This document shows positions 16,692-26,561 of a stretch of DNA of 64,000 bases, piece after piece. Under the pieces are notes generated by a model. The model searched no databases. It was not told where the DNA came from and was given only the letters and a program-made list of their open reading frames with translations. The stretch covers positions 1 to 64,000 of the forward strand of contig CAFBRK010000283.1 of assembly GCA_903231505.1 (NCBI GenBank), read 5' to 3'. The DNA comes from Olavius algarvensis associated proteobacterium Delta 3 (lineage in GTDB: Bacteria; Desulfobacterota; Desulfobacteria; Desulfobacterales; CAFBRK01). How positions within the stretch are numbered: position 1 is the stretch's first letter; every line of letters begins with the position of its first letter. The translations under genes were made by a program, and so were the position numbers.

Positions 16692-17807
16692 ATGAGTGCC
16701 CCATCCGTCTGTCACTGCCTTATCTCCGGGGGAATCGGTGGAATTGAGCGATTGGTTCACTCGCTGTCCGTTGAACAATACAGGCATCAGACCGTAGGCG
16801 TACTGTTCGGGATGACCGGAGGGGTGTTTGCCGATGATTTACGAAGACAGAATATCGATGTCAGGGTGCTTGGTTTGAAAAACGGATTCGACCTGCATCC
16901 GTTGAAACTCTCCCGTGCCATCGATTTCTTTAAGAGTTATGAAATTGTCCATATTCATTCGATCAACTATGTCTTTCTCATTGCCGGTCTTCTATCCCGA
17001 AAACGGATGGTTTTTACGTTCCACGGATTGACCTCGCTGCGCAGGACGCTGAACTGGCGAGACAGAATCAACCGTGCCTCCCTCTCATTCTCGCTCCGGA
17101 ATTTCGTTCAAAAGACGACCACCGTTTCCCGATACATGGAAGATGTACTGCGTAAAACATTTCCGGGGATTCCACGTATCGATGTGGTCTACAATTGTTC
17201 TCCGAATATTCCTGAATTCATCTCCCCGCGAAGCATCGTTAGACGTCAGACGGGGGTCACCGAAGCGGACTTCTTGGTCCTATGCTATGGCAGACTGGTT
17301 CACAACAAACGGGTGGACATGATTGTCCGGGCCATTTCCATTCTGGATAAAACACACAAGGATTCAGGTGTAAAATGCCTTGTCATCGGCGAGGGTCCGG
17401 AAAGAACCGCCCTGGAGAAGATGGTGGCTACGATGGGGCTTAAAGACGTGTTTCGCTTTCAACCGTTCACCGACAGGATATTCGACTATATCAACGCCGC
17501 CGATCTTTGTGTTTTCCCATCACAGTGGGAAGCATTCGGAATTTGTGCCATGGAGTCCATTGCTCTGGGCAAGGTGCCGCTGGTGCTCGAAGACGGGGGA
17601 GGGATCGTTGAGATTGTCTCGAAACTCGGCATGCCCGAAGCCATCGCTTCGGATGTTTCCGGGCTGGCCGATGCCATCGAGAGATTCAGGACAACCCCCC
17701 CGGCTGCGGAAGATCAACGCGTCCGGTGTCAAAAGGCATTGGAAGAATTTTCCCCGGAGCGTATCGTTGCCCGATATAACCGAATATATGTCGACGCATC
17801 CGTATAG
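16692..17807 (+). CDS. Family 4 glycosyltransferase
   Basis: GT-B fold retaining glycosyltransferase of 371 residues. The N-terminal glycine loop (LISGGIGGIERLVHSL) and C-terminal donor-binding half (YGRLVHNKRVDMIVRAI; FPSQWEAFGICAMESIALGK, the EX7E-type segment) are clear. It probably adds one sugar of the repeat unit on the cytoplasmic face. A long open frame overlaps its 3' half in another phase, belonging to the next gene's frame, but I do not consider that translated. Confidence 0.93.
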   Translation: MSAPSVCHCLISGGIGGIERLVHSLSVEQYRHQTVGVLFGMTGGVFADDLRRQNIDVRVLGLKNGFDLHPLKLSRAIDFFKSYEIVHIHSINYVFLIAGLLSRKRMVFTFHGLTSLRRTLNWRDRINRASLSFSLRNFVQKTTTVSRYMEDVLRKTFPGIPRIDVVYNCSPNIPEFISPRSIVRRQTGVTEADFLVLCYGRLVHNKRVDMIVRAISILDKTHKDSGVKCLVIGEGPERTALEKMVATMGLKDVFRFQPFTDRIFDYINAADLCVFPSQWEAFGICAMESIALGKVPLVLEDGGGIVEIVSKLGMPEAIASDVSGLADAIERFRTTPPAAEDQRVRCQKALEEFSPERIVARYNRIYVDASV

Positions 17808-17913
17808 TCCTTCAACCCGGATGTGTGGTATCCAGGACGACACAAACCACGTGTCTGTTGACGGCGCCATAAAGACCCATAACGCCCCCGATAGCATTCC
17901 CCGTCATCCATTC

Positions 17914-19641
17914 ATGAAACGATTTCATAAAATTCTGGGGTTTTACATGTTTACCTTGAGCCTGCTCCTGCTATTGTTTGGGGCTGACAGCGGCATCGCC
18001 CGAGAGTGGTTTGTCCGCCCCGCCGACGGCAGCTATGGCAGAGAGGATGGCTCCGACTATCAGAACGCATTCAAGGGGCCCCTGAGCTTAAAATGGGGTC
18101 CTAATGGCATTCAGCCGGGAGATACGCTGTGGATTTGCGGGGTACATATCTACGACATCACAGATCGCTACTCTTACTCCAAACGGCTCGTTCCGCTACC
18201 ATCGGGGACGAGTGAAGCCAGACGTATCATCCTTCGAGGTGATTTCCCAGGAGATCCCGGTGTTTTGTGGGGTGCGGGGAGATTGCTCTACGACACGTGG
18301 AAAAAAGAAGGTGGCGGAGTGTGGAGCATTCCATTGATGGGGACCGTCTACGCGGGCGACTGGCTGTTCCAGGTGGATGACCCACCCGGCAGTGGATCCC
18401 ACGTCGTCCTTGAGAAAGCGGCCTCCAGGGAGGAGCTGTTGCGAACGCCGGGGGCTCACTACAGCCCCACATACACGCCCGCATCGAGACTCTACGTGCA
18501 CACCACCGACGGGAAGGCGCCTGGAGGGCGCATCCTGGTCAACTGGTGGGGCTACGCGTTTGCATATGACCGGTTGGCGCATGTCACCTTTCAGAATGTA
18601 TCATTTTTTAATCCCGGCAGGATACCCCGCAACGCACGGTTGTCCCATGTACGGTGGCAGGGCTGCGATCTGCGGTATGGCATGCATGCGCTCCTGGGAT
18701 TCTGGGGTGATAATCGCTACATCGAAGTTATCGATTGCCAATTGAGCTGGGCTGCAAACGGCATTTACAACAGTCAACCCTTCTGGCAAGAGGGCAAGGT
18801 CATTATCAATCAAACGTGCCGCAATTATCTCTACAAGGGTAACTATATCCATCACATCGGTGTCAGGCGCATCAATCAGAACAAGGATGCTCATGCCATC
18901 GGGATCCAGGGAGGTTACGACGGGCTCATCGAGGGCAATGTTATTGACAATTGCGGGTCGGGAATTGTGCTGTATGCCTATACCGAGCAGGAGCTCAAAG
19001 ATACGATAGTGAGAAAAAATATCGTTCGGAATCTTCACAAAAGAGGCGGTGCTACAGGCTATGGCATCGCCACGATGTGCAACAACGATTCGTTTTCCGA
19101 CAAAACCGGCAACCGCTTCTATCAGAACTTGATCATCAACGCGCCGGTGGGCATGCGATTTCAGTTCGAATCCGATCAAGCCGTGTATAATAACATTTTC
19201 TACAATTGCGATATCGGCCTGGAGAGTACTCGTAACTACAACGGGCGCGGTGCTCGCGTCACCGCCATGAACAATCTTTTCTTGTATTCAACATCGTATC
19301 ATGTCCGTTGGGGTTCCGGGGCCAGGAATTATATGGTTCACTTCAATCACAATCTGTTTTTCCCAGCTGACAGCAGGAAATTCAAACTCGGCGCAAAGGC
19401 TCTGTCTTTCAGTCAATGGCGCTCTCTCGTTCAGCCCGGCTCATTGTTCGACCGGCAATCGATTGTCGCGAAACCGCTTTTTGCATCACACCCGGAAACA
19501 CGCACAGGGGCGGAAGATTTCAAACCGGGATCCGGTTCGCCCTCGGTGGATACAGGCGTCGATGTCGGGCTGGATTCGGACTTTTTTGGAATGCCGATGG
19601 TTAATCTGCCGGACATCGGTGCGATAGAGTGGCGGAATTGA
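17914..19641 (+). CDS. Secreted right-handed parallel beta-helix protein
   Basis: Predicted exported protein of 575 residues with a Sec signal peptide (MKRFHKILGFYMFTLSLLLL, cleavage after SGIA). The body has DUF1565/pectate-lyase-like features: DGSDYQNAFKGPL, then repeated Asn/Gly-rich coils such as GNYIHHIG, GNVIDNCGSGIVLYAY and RKNIVRNLHKR. Such folds serve as polysaccharide lyases or epimerases, so trimming or modifying the exported polymer is a reasonable inference. I chose the ATG at 17914 for its signal peptide; the frame stays open further upstream. There is no clear Shine-Dalgarno sequence. Confidence 0.88.
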   Translation: MKRFHKILGFYMFTLSLLLLLFGADSGIAREWFVRPADGSYGREDGSDYQNAFKGPLSLKWGPNGIQPGDTLWICGVHIYDITDRYSYSKRLVPLPSGTSEARRIILRGDFPGDPGVLWGAGRLLYDTWKKEGGGVWSIPLMGTVYAGDWLFQVDDPPGSGSHVVLEKAASREELLRTPGAHYSPTYTPASRLYVHTTDGKAPGGRILVNWWGYAFAYDRLAHVTFQNVSFFNPGRIPRNARLSHVRWQGCDLRYGMHALLGFWGDNRYIEVIDCQLSWAANGIYNSQPFWQEGKVIINQTCRNYLYKGNYIHHIGVRRINQNKDAHAIGIQGGYDGLIEGNVIDNCGSGIVLYAYTEQELKDTIVRKNIVRNLHKRGGATGYGIATMCNNDSFSDKTGNRFYQNLIINAPVGMRFQFESDQAVYNNIFYNCDIGLESTRNYNGRGARVTAMNNLFLYSTSYHVRWGSGARNYMVHFNHNLFFPADSRKFKLGAKALSFSQWRSLVQPGSLFDRQSIVAKPLFASHPETRTGAEDFKPGSGSPSVDTGVDVGLDSDFFGMPMVNLPDIGAIEWRN

Positions 19642-19728
19642 GTTTTTATGATGCCATCGTTGAACATGCCGTCGGCGATTCGGAATAGGCTCTAGTGCTC
19701 TCGCAACTCATAGTCAAATTAACGAATT

Positions 19729-20820
19729 ATGCATAAATTACTCTGGATTTCACCGATCCTCAACCACTACAAAGCCAAATCACTGAGCCGGCTAAACGAG
19801 GAAGCTGCCCTGGATGTCATCGTGTTGCAGGGAAGACCGGACACCCATCTTGGCCATTCGGTAAGCACCGAGCACGGCTTCAAACGATATGACGTTCCGG
19901 CAACCAAAAAAAATTTTTCCCTTCACCCACTCACGTACATCACGCTTCTCCAAATTATTAACCGCGAGAATCCGGAAACCGTTCTCATGCCCCTTGAAAA
20001 GAAGAATACGACCATGATTTTGTTGTTGTACATCCTAAAGGGGCTTCTGGATTTCAAGCTGGTGACCTATAATCATCCGCCAATCTCCGGTAACACAAAA
20101 CCGGAACCTGGCGCTGATCTTTTTCCACGGTTCATGTTCCTCCTCTATGACAAAGTAATTTTTTACACGGTGGAAGGAATGCAGCGGACGGTCGGAAGCG
20201 GTCTTCTTCCGGAGACCAAAGCCGCCTATGCAAACAATACCTTGGATACCCGAAATATCTGGAAGATCCATTCCTTTTCGGTGAATACCCGAGACCCCAA
20301 GCGGTTGCTGTTCATCGGACGCCTGGTGCCATATAGAAAAGTCGAGGACGTGGTTACGTATTACACCAGACTCAAAGCGCTGCTCCCCGGGCTTGAACTC
20401 GTTATCATCGGTGACGGCCCGGAGGCAGGCAAAGTAAAAGCCATTGCGGATAGTGATCCGCGGGTCGAATGGAAAGGTGCTGTTACGGATGAAGCCGTCA
20501 TCGCACAAGAGATGGACAGAGCCCACGCAGTGTTCATGCCAGGGCACTCGGGACTGTCCATCGTCCATGCATTTGCCTATGGAAAACCCTATGTCACATC
20601 GGCCACCTATCCAAACCATCCGCCGGAGGTGGACTACCTGCTCGATGGCATAAACGGATTGCTACTGAAGGGACCGATCTCCCATGACGTGGAGCGAATC
20701 GCCGCCATGCTGAACGATCCGGAGGCCTACTCGCGTTGCTGCAAGGCAGCCTACGACAAAGCGAAAGCATTGGCCATTGATAACTGGTGCGCACAGATAT
20801 TGGCAGCCGTGACAGGATAA
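19729..20820 (+). CDS. Family 4 glycosyltransferase
   Basis: GT-B glycosyltransferase of 363 residues. The N-terminal half opens with LLWISPILNHYKAKSLSRL; the C-terminal donor-site half shows FIGRLVPYRKVEDVVTYY, VIIGDGPEAGKVKAI and MPGHSGLSIVHAFAYGKP, the last replacing the usual E-x7-E with a related loop. It ends 4 bp before the next glycosyltransferase gene, so the two are probably co-translated. It is part of the cytoplasmic repeat-unit assembly set. Confidence 0.9.
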   Translation: MHKLLWISPILNHYKAKSLSRLNEEAALDVIVLQGRPDTHLGHSVSTEHGFKRYDVPATKKNFSLHPLTYITLLQIINRENPETVLMPLEKKNTTMILLLYILKGLLDFKLVTYNHPPISGNTKPEPGADLFPRFMFLLYDKVIFYTVEGMQRTVGSGLLPETKAAYANNTLDTRNIWKIHSFSVNTRDPKRLLFIGRLVPYRKVEDVVTYYTRLKALLPGLELVIIGDGPEAGKVKAIADSDPRVEWKGAVTDEAVIAQEMDRAHAVFMPGHSGLSIVHAFAYGKPYVTSATYPNHPPEVDYLLDGINGLLLKGPISHDVERIAAMLNDPEAYSRCCKAAYDKAKALAIDNWCAQILAAVTG

Positions 20821-20824
20821 TCCG

Positions 20825-22017
20825 ATGATGACCTCCAGTAAACCACGGGTTTTGTTTGTCGGTCCGTATCCGCCGCCGTTTTCAGGGCCGGATATCGCCA
20901 TGAAAGCGTTTCTGGAGTCCTCTCTAAAAGAGCGATTCGATATTGTATTTGTTAACACGAACCGTCGGAAATCCAATGCCGATCGCGGAAAAATGGATGC
21001 CGCAATTGGTTTCGCCTACCTTGGTTTTTTTTCCAACTTGCTTCAACCATTCTCCGCAGAAGACCGGAACTTGTCTATTATTTTGTCACTGCCACAATGG
21101 CAGGATGGCTGGGACGTGACGTCTGGTGCATTGTCATCGCAAAACTGCTTGTCGGCAACGTGGTCGTCCACATGAGGGCCGGCCATTTTAAACGAAACTA
21201 TGAAAATGCCGGGGTATTGGGCCGGTTGATCATACGGGCCGCCTGTTCCCTGATTTCCGTGGGCATCGTGCAGGCGGATTCATTAAAGGATCAGTTCGAT
21301 GGACTGATACCGCGCAGGCACATAAAACGTATCTATAATGCTGTCGATACGGCTTTCTATAACAACGGACCGTCTGCTACCGGAGATCCGATGAAAGTTT
21401 TTTTTATGGGTCATATTTCGTGCGCGAAAGGTTACTGCGACATTCTGAAAGCACTCCCTGCTATTGCTGAAAAATACCCGGAAATTGTGTTTCAATTTGC
21501 CGGGACGAAACTACAGGAGGAGCGAAATATCTTTTTTAATCAGCTTACCGGAGAACCTCTGGTCTGCGAGGATCCGGATGCCTGCTATGTTACATACATA
21601 AAAGACCGGTTCGACAAGAACTATCGGTATCTCGGTGTTGTAGGGGAGCGGGAAAAACTGAAACTATTCAAAGAATGCGGTATTTTTCTGCTGCCGACCT
21701 ATTCCGAGGGTTTTTCCATGGCGATACTCGAAGCCATGGCTATGGGCAAAGCGATCATCTGTACACCGGTCGGGGCACTCGGAGAAATTATGGTGGATGG
21801 CCTACACGGGCTCCTTCTGCTTCCCGGGGACATTGAAAGATTGAAATCGCACATCGTAAGGTTGATCGAGGACCCGACGTTACGCCATACCATGGGAGCA
21901 GCCAATCGGCTATATGCCGTCGACAACTTTACGATTGAAAAGATCTCCGGGCAACTGGGAGACTGTTTTGAAGAGTTGCTATCCACACAACGACACGGGA
22001 AACGCTACCATTCATGA
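20825..22017 (+). pseudogene. Family 4 glycosyltransferase split by a frameshift at a T8 run
   Basis: One glycosyltransferase is read in two phases. Frame 1 (20825-21175) gives the N-terminal part (VLFVGPYPPPFSGPDIAMKA) up to a run of eight T at 21025-21032. The rest (ELVYYFVTATMAGWLGRDVW through LPTYSEGFSMAILEAMAMGK) is in another phase, with an ATG at 21097. Adding one T would join them without a stop. The gene may be inactive, phase-variable, rescued by slippage, or a sequencing error. Its end overlaps the next start by 4 bp. Confidence 0.85.
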
Positions 22018-23639
22018 ACATCGTCTTTCAACGCAGAGTATATCAGGTTCCGGATGTAAGGCCCTTACGCGGTGAAATTGCGATAAGTCCCGAAAAAATT
22101 GCCGTTATCCCTACGCCGGGAAATCCCACCGAGAAGATGTTTCGATTCGATTTTCCCATTCGGAAACTGATTTTCTTTTTCTACAGAGAAGGGATCCGGC
22201 TGACGCTAAAGAAAATACAGGGCTCCTCATTGACCCGCACCATATTATCCGAGCAACAGGTCGTTTTTGCCTATGGTCGAACAGATGACGGACGATATGC
22301 GATCGGCATCGGGCCCCAGCCCTGCACCAAGGCTACCCGGTATCTGTTTCCCAGTTCCTGCACCATGGCAGTTGAAAAAAACAGGAATATCGATGCAGAC
22401 CTCATGGCCATTTTCAACTTTTTTCAGCGCTTCCCTGGCAAGCTGGCAGCGCTTGCTGATTATTCCCCTTATTCCGACAATCCTCTGGAACTGGATTTAA
22501 CCCACCTCATTACAGGAGGAAGGGCTGGTAACGCCCTCCCACGGGAGCCGTCCTATCCCTCGATTGTTTCGGTTCACGAGGCGTTGACCGGTCCTGTCCG
22601 AGACGGTCCCAAGGCGCTCACCCAGGCTGATGCCCCTGATCTGTTTCTGGCCGGTGCCGGTGTATACGCCTTTACCTATATCCTTCCCTCACTTGCCGGG
22701 ATGCGATTTCACACGGTCATGGATCGCAATCCGGCTCTTGCATGCGCAGTCGGCGAAAAATTCGCATTCAAAAAATGGGAAACATCCTGCGAGCGGGGCC
22801 TGGAACACCTGCGGAATGCACGGTCTCCGAGACTTGTGGTAGCGACCTATCATTCGACCCATGTGTCGATTGCTGAGCAGGCCTTGCGTATCAATCCTGA
22901 AACCAAAATTATTATTGAAAAGCCTCCTGTGACGACGATTGATCAGCTTAAACGGCTCGTCCGGCTTCGCCAGGCAAATCGGTTTGTTGAAGTTGGGTAC
23001 AACCGACGATACGCACCGATGATGCGGAAGGCGCGAGAGATCCTTTCCCGGCACTCTGGCCCCATCACCATGACCTGTGTCGTTCGGGAGAAACACGGTA
23101 TTCCCCTATCTCACTGGTACTATTGGCCCGCACAGGGAACCCGCATTACGGGGAATCTCAGTCACTGGATTGATTTGGGAATATGGTTTATACCGAGCAA
23201 TCCGGTTGCCGTCTCATGCCTGACGGGATCAAAAACGTATCCGGCAGATGAACCGGTGATCACCGTTTTATTCGATGACGGTTCACTGCTTACCATTGTC
23301 GGTTCCGACCGGGGTAACGCATTACGCGGTATCCAGGAATACATCGATGTTCGACGCGGCGATCTAACCCTGAAGATAGACGATCTGCTCCGAATGGAAG
23401 TACTCGAGAAAGGGTATCGCAGGGTGTATCGGCGGCGCATACGCGATAAAGGACACTCCCGCATGTACAGGGCATTCAAACGATCCTGCGAGACAGGAGA
23501 TATGCCACTGTATGCCGTGCGCGATTTGATATATTCGAGTAAACTGTATTTGGATATTAAAGATGTAGCGCTAAGCGACGGACGATATGTTGAACTGACC
23601 GATTACAATGCTTTTCTGGAGGGTTGCCCGGATGAGTAA
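22014..23639 (+). CDS. Gfo/Idh/MocA-family oxidoreductase with N-terminal extension
   Basis: Predicted sugar (often UDP-sugar) dehydrogenase of 541 residues. The first 200 residues are an extension I do not recognise. A Rossmann-like segment follows (LFLAGAGVYAFTYILPSL), then IIIEKPPVTTIDQLKRL with the EKP dyad lysine, and VEVGYNRRYAPM typical of the family. It overlaps the preceding glycosyltransferase by ATGA and the following acyltransferase by 8 bp. This arrangement resembles the C-terminal half of the bi-domain protein at 26562, suggesting a shared substrate pathway. Confidence 0.85.
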   Translation: MNIVFQRRVYQVPDVRPLRGEIAISPEKIAVIPTPGNPTEKMFRFDFPIRKLIFFFYREGIRLTLKKIQGSSLTRTILSEQQVVFAYGRTDDGRYAIGIGPQPCTKATRYLFPSSCTMAVEKNRNIDADLMAIFNFFQRFPGKLAALADYSPYSDNPLELDLTHLITGGRAGNALPREPSYPSIVSVHEALTGPVRDGPKALTQADAPDLFLAGAGVYAFTYILPSLAGMRFHTVMDRNPALACAVGEKFAFKKWETSCERGLEHLRNARSPRLVVATYHSTHVSIAEQALRINPETKIIIEKPPVTTIDQLKRLVRLRQANRFVEVGYNRRYAPMMRKAREILSRHSGPITMTCVVREKHGIPLSHWYYWPAQGTRITGNLSHWIDLGIWFIPSNPVAVSCLTGSKTYPADEPVITVLFDDGSLLTIVGSDRGNALRGIQEYIDVRRGDLTLKIDDLLRMEVLEKGYRRVYRRRIRDKGHSRMYRAFKRSCETGDMPLYAVRDLIYSSKLYLDIKDVALSDGRYVELTDYNAFLEGCPDE

Positions 23640-24048
23640 ACTCGGCAGATGGCTTCTCCATTATCTGGGGAACCTGCTTCGGTGGTTCAAGATCTGCTAC
23701 CTGCGTTTTCTTGGGATAAAAATCGGTAAAAATTGCATGATCAGCCTGCGATCAAAATTCGATACTCGCCGCGGAACGATCGTCGTTGGGAACAACTGCA
23801 CCATTACATACGGATGCATCATCGTCTCACACGATGCCTCAGCAATGCACATACATCCTGAAGATGACGGAGAAGGATCGGTCGTCATTGGCAACAATGT
23901 CTACATTGGCGTTGGCTCAATTATTTTGCGTAATGTGACCATCGGTGACAACTCGGTCATCGGCGCAGGTTCGGTCGTATTGAAGGATATACCTGAAAAT
24001 GTTGTAGCGGCCGGTAATCCGGCCAGGACGGTAAAAACAATCTCATGA
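23632..24048 (+). CDS. Hexapeptide-repeat acyltransferase
   Basis: Short left-handed beta-helix acyltransferase (138 residues). Hexapeptide coils are clear: IKIGKNCMISLRS, IVVGNNCTITYGCI, VVIGNNVYIGVGSI, VTIGDNSVIGAGSVV and the ending VAAGNPARTVK. The start at 23632 is set by GGAGGG eight bases upstream and overlaps the previous gene by 8 bp. An in-frame start at 23608 lacks such a site. Likely acetylates a sugar of the polymer or its precursor. Confidence 0.9.
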   Translation: MSKLGRWLLHYLGNLLRWFKICYLRFLGIKIGKNCMISLRSKFDTRRGTIVVGNNCTITYGCIIVSHDASAMHIHPEDDGEGSVVIGNNVYIGVGSIILRNVTIGDNSVIGAGSVVLKDIPENVVAAGNPARTVKTIS

Positions 24049-24079
24049 CAACCGTGCTAACTACGGCCGGGTAATCGTT

Positions 24080-25399
24080 ATGCTATTCTGGGCTGCGGTC
24101 ATATCGTGTCTCGCTTGCATCTTTCTGTTGCTGATTTCTGCGGCGGGGGGCATTCTGACGACACTCATGCTCAAACCGGTCATCGACACGGCCTGGAACA
24201 ACTATTTTGCGGGAACCAACCTGTTGCGTATTATCGGTGTGGTGGTCCCGCTCATAGTATTTCCAAGAATCATCATGACCCATGGCAGAAATGTGATAAA
24301 GTGGCCCCTTGCCGGGGTGGGAATTTTTTATTTTTTTGCCAATGTGCTCGGTATCATGGGACTCATTGCTTCCGGAAATTTTGCCGCATCTACAAGCATT
24401 TTTTTCCGTGTTCTAAACGGCACATTGGGTTTTTTTATGCTGCAAAGCTATTTTTCCGATAAAGATAGTTTCCGGCGACTGCTTTTATGTATGCTCATCG
24501 CAGGCCTCTTCCCGGTAGCGGTCGGCATATTTCAAGCCTCGACAGGGATCGTATGGCAGCAGCGAGAAACCGTTGGCTTATCACGTAACGTGGGTTTCTA
24601 CCATGATGCATTCAACATTCGTGCGTATGGCTATCAGACACTGACGGCCATTTTACTGATTGGGGCCTACTATTGTCGTCAGCGACGCGTTTTAAAAATG
24701 ACCGTGTTGTTCGCTTACGGGCTGTGTTGCTGTTTTGTGATCTTCAAAAGTTACTCAAAGGCTGCCGTTGTCATTTTCATTATCTGGGCGATTCTCTGGT
24801 CTCTTTTCAACCGAAAGATGCTCTGGATGGTAATGGGTCTAATTCTGTTGGTCGCAGTAAATTTCGGAACCGGGAATCGCATCGTCAGCGAGGTGGAGAC
24901 CCTTTTCTCAAAAGAGATCGGGGCGTATGAGGGCACTGTGGACGATCGATACGTTCTTGCCGGGAGAACGATATTATGGACCCAATACTGGGAGGAATGG
25001 CGAAAAATGAACATGTTTGCCAAGATTTTCGGCAGCGGTTTGAATCCTCCCGTTCACAACGAATATCTGCGCCTGCTCTATTGTAATGGAATTGTCGGCG
25101 TGGTTGTTTACATTGGTCTGCTCGGGGTCATCGGATTCCAAGTCATTCGGAATGTGTTTATTCGAAGGACTCCCCTCACCATTATGGGAATGATGATCTA
25201 TTCCATGTGGCTGGTGGATACCATCGGTTTGCATCCCGGTCTGTATCCATCATACCAGTGGTACGTGTGGGGATTTATCACCCTCGCTCTTCGCGGTGTC
25301 AACGGCATCGATACAGAGCCACGTCGACTGAAAGAACCGGATTACTGGAAATCACAGACAGCGGCACCGGCAGCCGTTCACAGGTGGCCGACAGCTTAA
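24080..25399 (+). CDS. Wzy-like polysaccharide polymerase / O-antigen ligase family protein
   Basis: Integral membrane protein of 439 residues with about ten to eleven hydrophobic helices. A large loop ends with HNEYLRLLYCNGIVGVVVY, the Wzy_C-type motif of O-antigen polymerases and ligases. In a locus with Wzx, Wza and copolymerase genes, polymerisation of repeat units at the periplasmic face is the likely role. Sequence alone does not separate polymerase from ligase. Confidence 0.85.
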   Translation: MLFWAAVISCLACIFLLLISAAGGILTTLMLKPVIDTAWNNYFAGTNLLRIIGVVVPLIVFPRIIMTHGRNVIKWPLAGVGIFYFFANVLGIMGLIASGNFAASTSIFFRVLNGTLGFFMLQSYFSDKDSFRRLLLCMLIAGLFPVAVGIFQASTGIVWQQRETVGLSRNVGFYHDAFNIRAYGYQTLTAILLIGAYYCRQRRVLKMTVLFAYGLCCCFVIFKSYSKAAVVIFIIWAILWSLFNRKMLWMVMGLILLVAVNFGTGNRIVSEVETLFSKEIGAYEGTVDDRYVLAGRTILWTQYWEEWRKMNMFAKIFGSGLNPPVHNEYLRLLYCNGIVGVVVYIGLLGVIGFQVIRNVFIRRTPLTIMGMMIYSMWLVDTIGLHPGLYPSYQWYVWGFITLALRGVNGIDTEPRRLKEPDYWKSQTAAPAAVHRWPTA

Positions 25400-25629
25400 C
25401 GAGTTGTAGTACGCGTTTAAGCTGCCGGAACACAGAAAGGCCTTTGCATGACGTGGATACCCGCTGCTACCGACTCCAACACGGCGGGGAAGTGCATACT
25501 TTGGTTTGGGCGTTGTCTTGCAGTGAAAAATCCACACCCTGGACCTTGAGTCCGGTTTCGGAACGGAATTCCGAAAATCGCTACAAGAAAAATGAGCCAA
25601 ACAATTCGAATCTTTCCCGAGGCATTCAT

Positions 25630-26484
25630 GTGAGACCGGATCCACTCCGAATCTTATCGACTATATTTCCGATATTATTGATGTTACTGTTACCTTCGGA
25701 TCCCAGCGGAGCGACTCATCTAAAGATCATTTCTTTCAACGCCGGAACCGGAAAGAACCCGGTTCCCAATTTAGACCACGTCATAGAAGCGATACAAGCA
25801 ACCGGTGTGCCGGCGGATGTGTTGCTCGCCCAGGAGATTCCGTGGTCAGTCAAGCACGATGACCTGGCACGTAAGCTGGGCTTCAAGCATTTCGTCTCTG
25901 GATTAATATTAAACCCACGGTGTACAAGAGCGATTTTCTCCCGTACGAAGCTGATAGATCCATTTGTGATAGAGACAGAGAGGTCACCCCAAAAACGGAT
26001 TTTTACCAGTGCCCCCGGTGCGCTTTGTGCCACGACGGTGATCCGGGAGACGCATGTCCTGCTTTGCTCGGTCCATCTCGAGACAATGCGTAACGAAATG
26101 AGTGCCGATGAATCAATAGACGATACGGGAGTGATTTTCAGATATGTCCAGCACGAGTTGTTCAACCAGAACATCCGCAGCCGCAGCGTGGGCACAATCA
26201 TTGAAAAAATGTCGGAAATCGCCATTAATCGTGTCATCATTGCCGGGGACTTTAACACATTTCCCTTTTCAAAAGCCATCCGCAAGATGGGCTCCGTATA
26301 CAACGATGCGTTCTCGTTTTCGACAGCATTTTTCAAGGGATCCTATATTGACTTTCCATTTTGCATTAAGCCGCGACTCGACCATATCTTTCATTCTCCA
26401 AACATGTCTGCACGGAAAAGCACAGTCCACGATATCACCAGTGGGGACCATGTGCCTATCTCTACCATAATAAGGATTGACTGA
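25630..26484 (+). CDS. Secreted endonuclease/exonuclease/phosphatase (EEP) family protein
   Basis: Exported phosphoesterase-like protein of 284 residues. A GTG start at 25630 is preceded by GAGG and opens a signal peptide (ILSTIFPILLMLLLPSD). EEP motifs are present in order: ISFNAG, LLAQEI (metal Glu), CSVHLETMRNE, IIAGDFNTF, RLDHIF and SGDHVPIS (catalytic Asp-His). The frame is open further upstream across the end of the wzy-like gene, but that part shows no domain and lacks a better start. Substrate unknown; a phospholipid or polymer-linked phosphodiester is possible. Confidence 0.85.
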   Translation: MRPDPLRILSTIFPILLMLLLPSDPSGATHLKIISFNAGTGKNPVPNLDHVIEAIQATGVPADVLLAQEIPWSVKHDDLARKLGFKHFVSGLILNPRCTRAIFSRTKLIDPFVIETERSPQKRIFTSAPGALCATTVIRETHVLLCSVHLETMRNEMSADESIDDTGVIFRYVQHELFNQNIRSRSVGTIIEKMSEIAINRVIIAGDFNTFPFSKAIRKMGSVYNDAFSFSTAFFKGSYIDFPFCIKPRLDHIFHSPNMSARKSTVHDITSGDHVPISTIIRID

Positions 26485-26561
26485 GTCATCGTGGCGGTAC
26501 GGTGATCAACCGACAACTAGTTTACAGCTGACCAAACGTACGAAAAAGGCAAACGATTTAA

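Noticed and set aside
17380..17913. Upstream extension of the beta-helix frame overlapping the glycosyltransferase
   Set aside because: The overlapped glycosyltransferase is well supported to its stop at 17807, and the signal peptide at 17914 marks the true N-terminus.
25207..25629. Upstream extension of the EEP-family frame into the wzy-like gene
   Set aside because: Its residues are low-complexity Arg/Ser/Thr and the signal peptide with GAGG-preceded GTG at 25630 explains the gene better.
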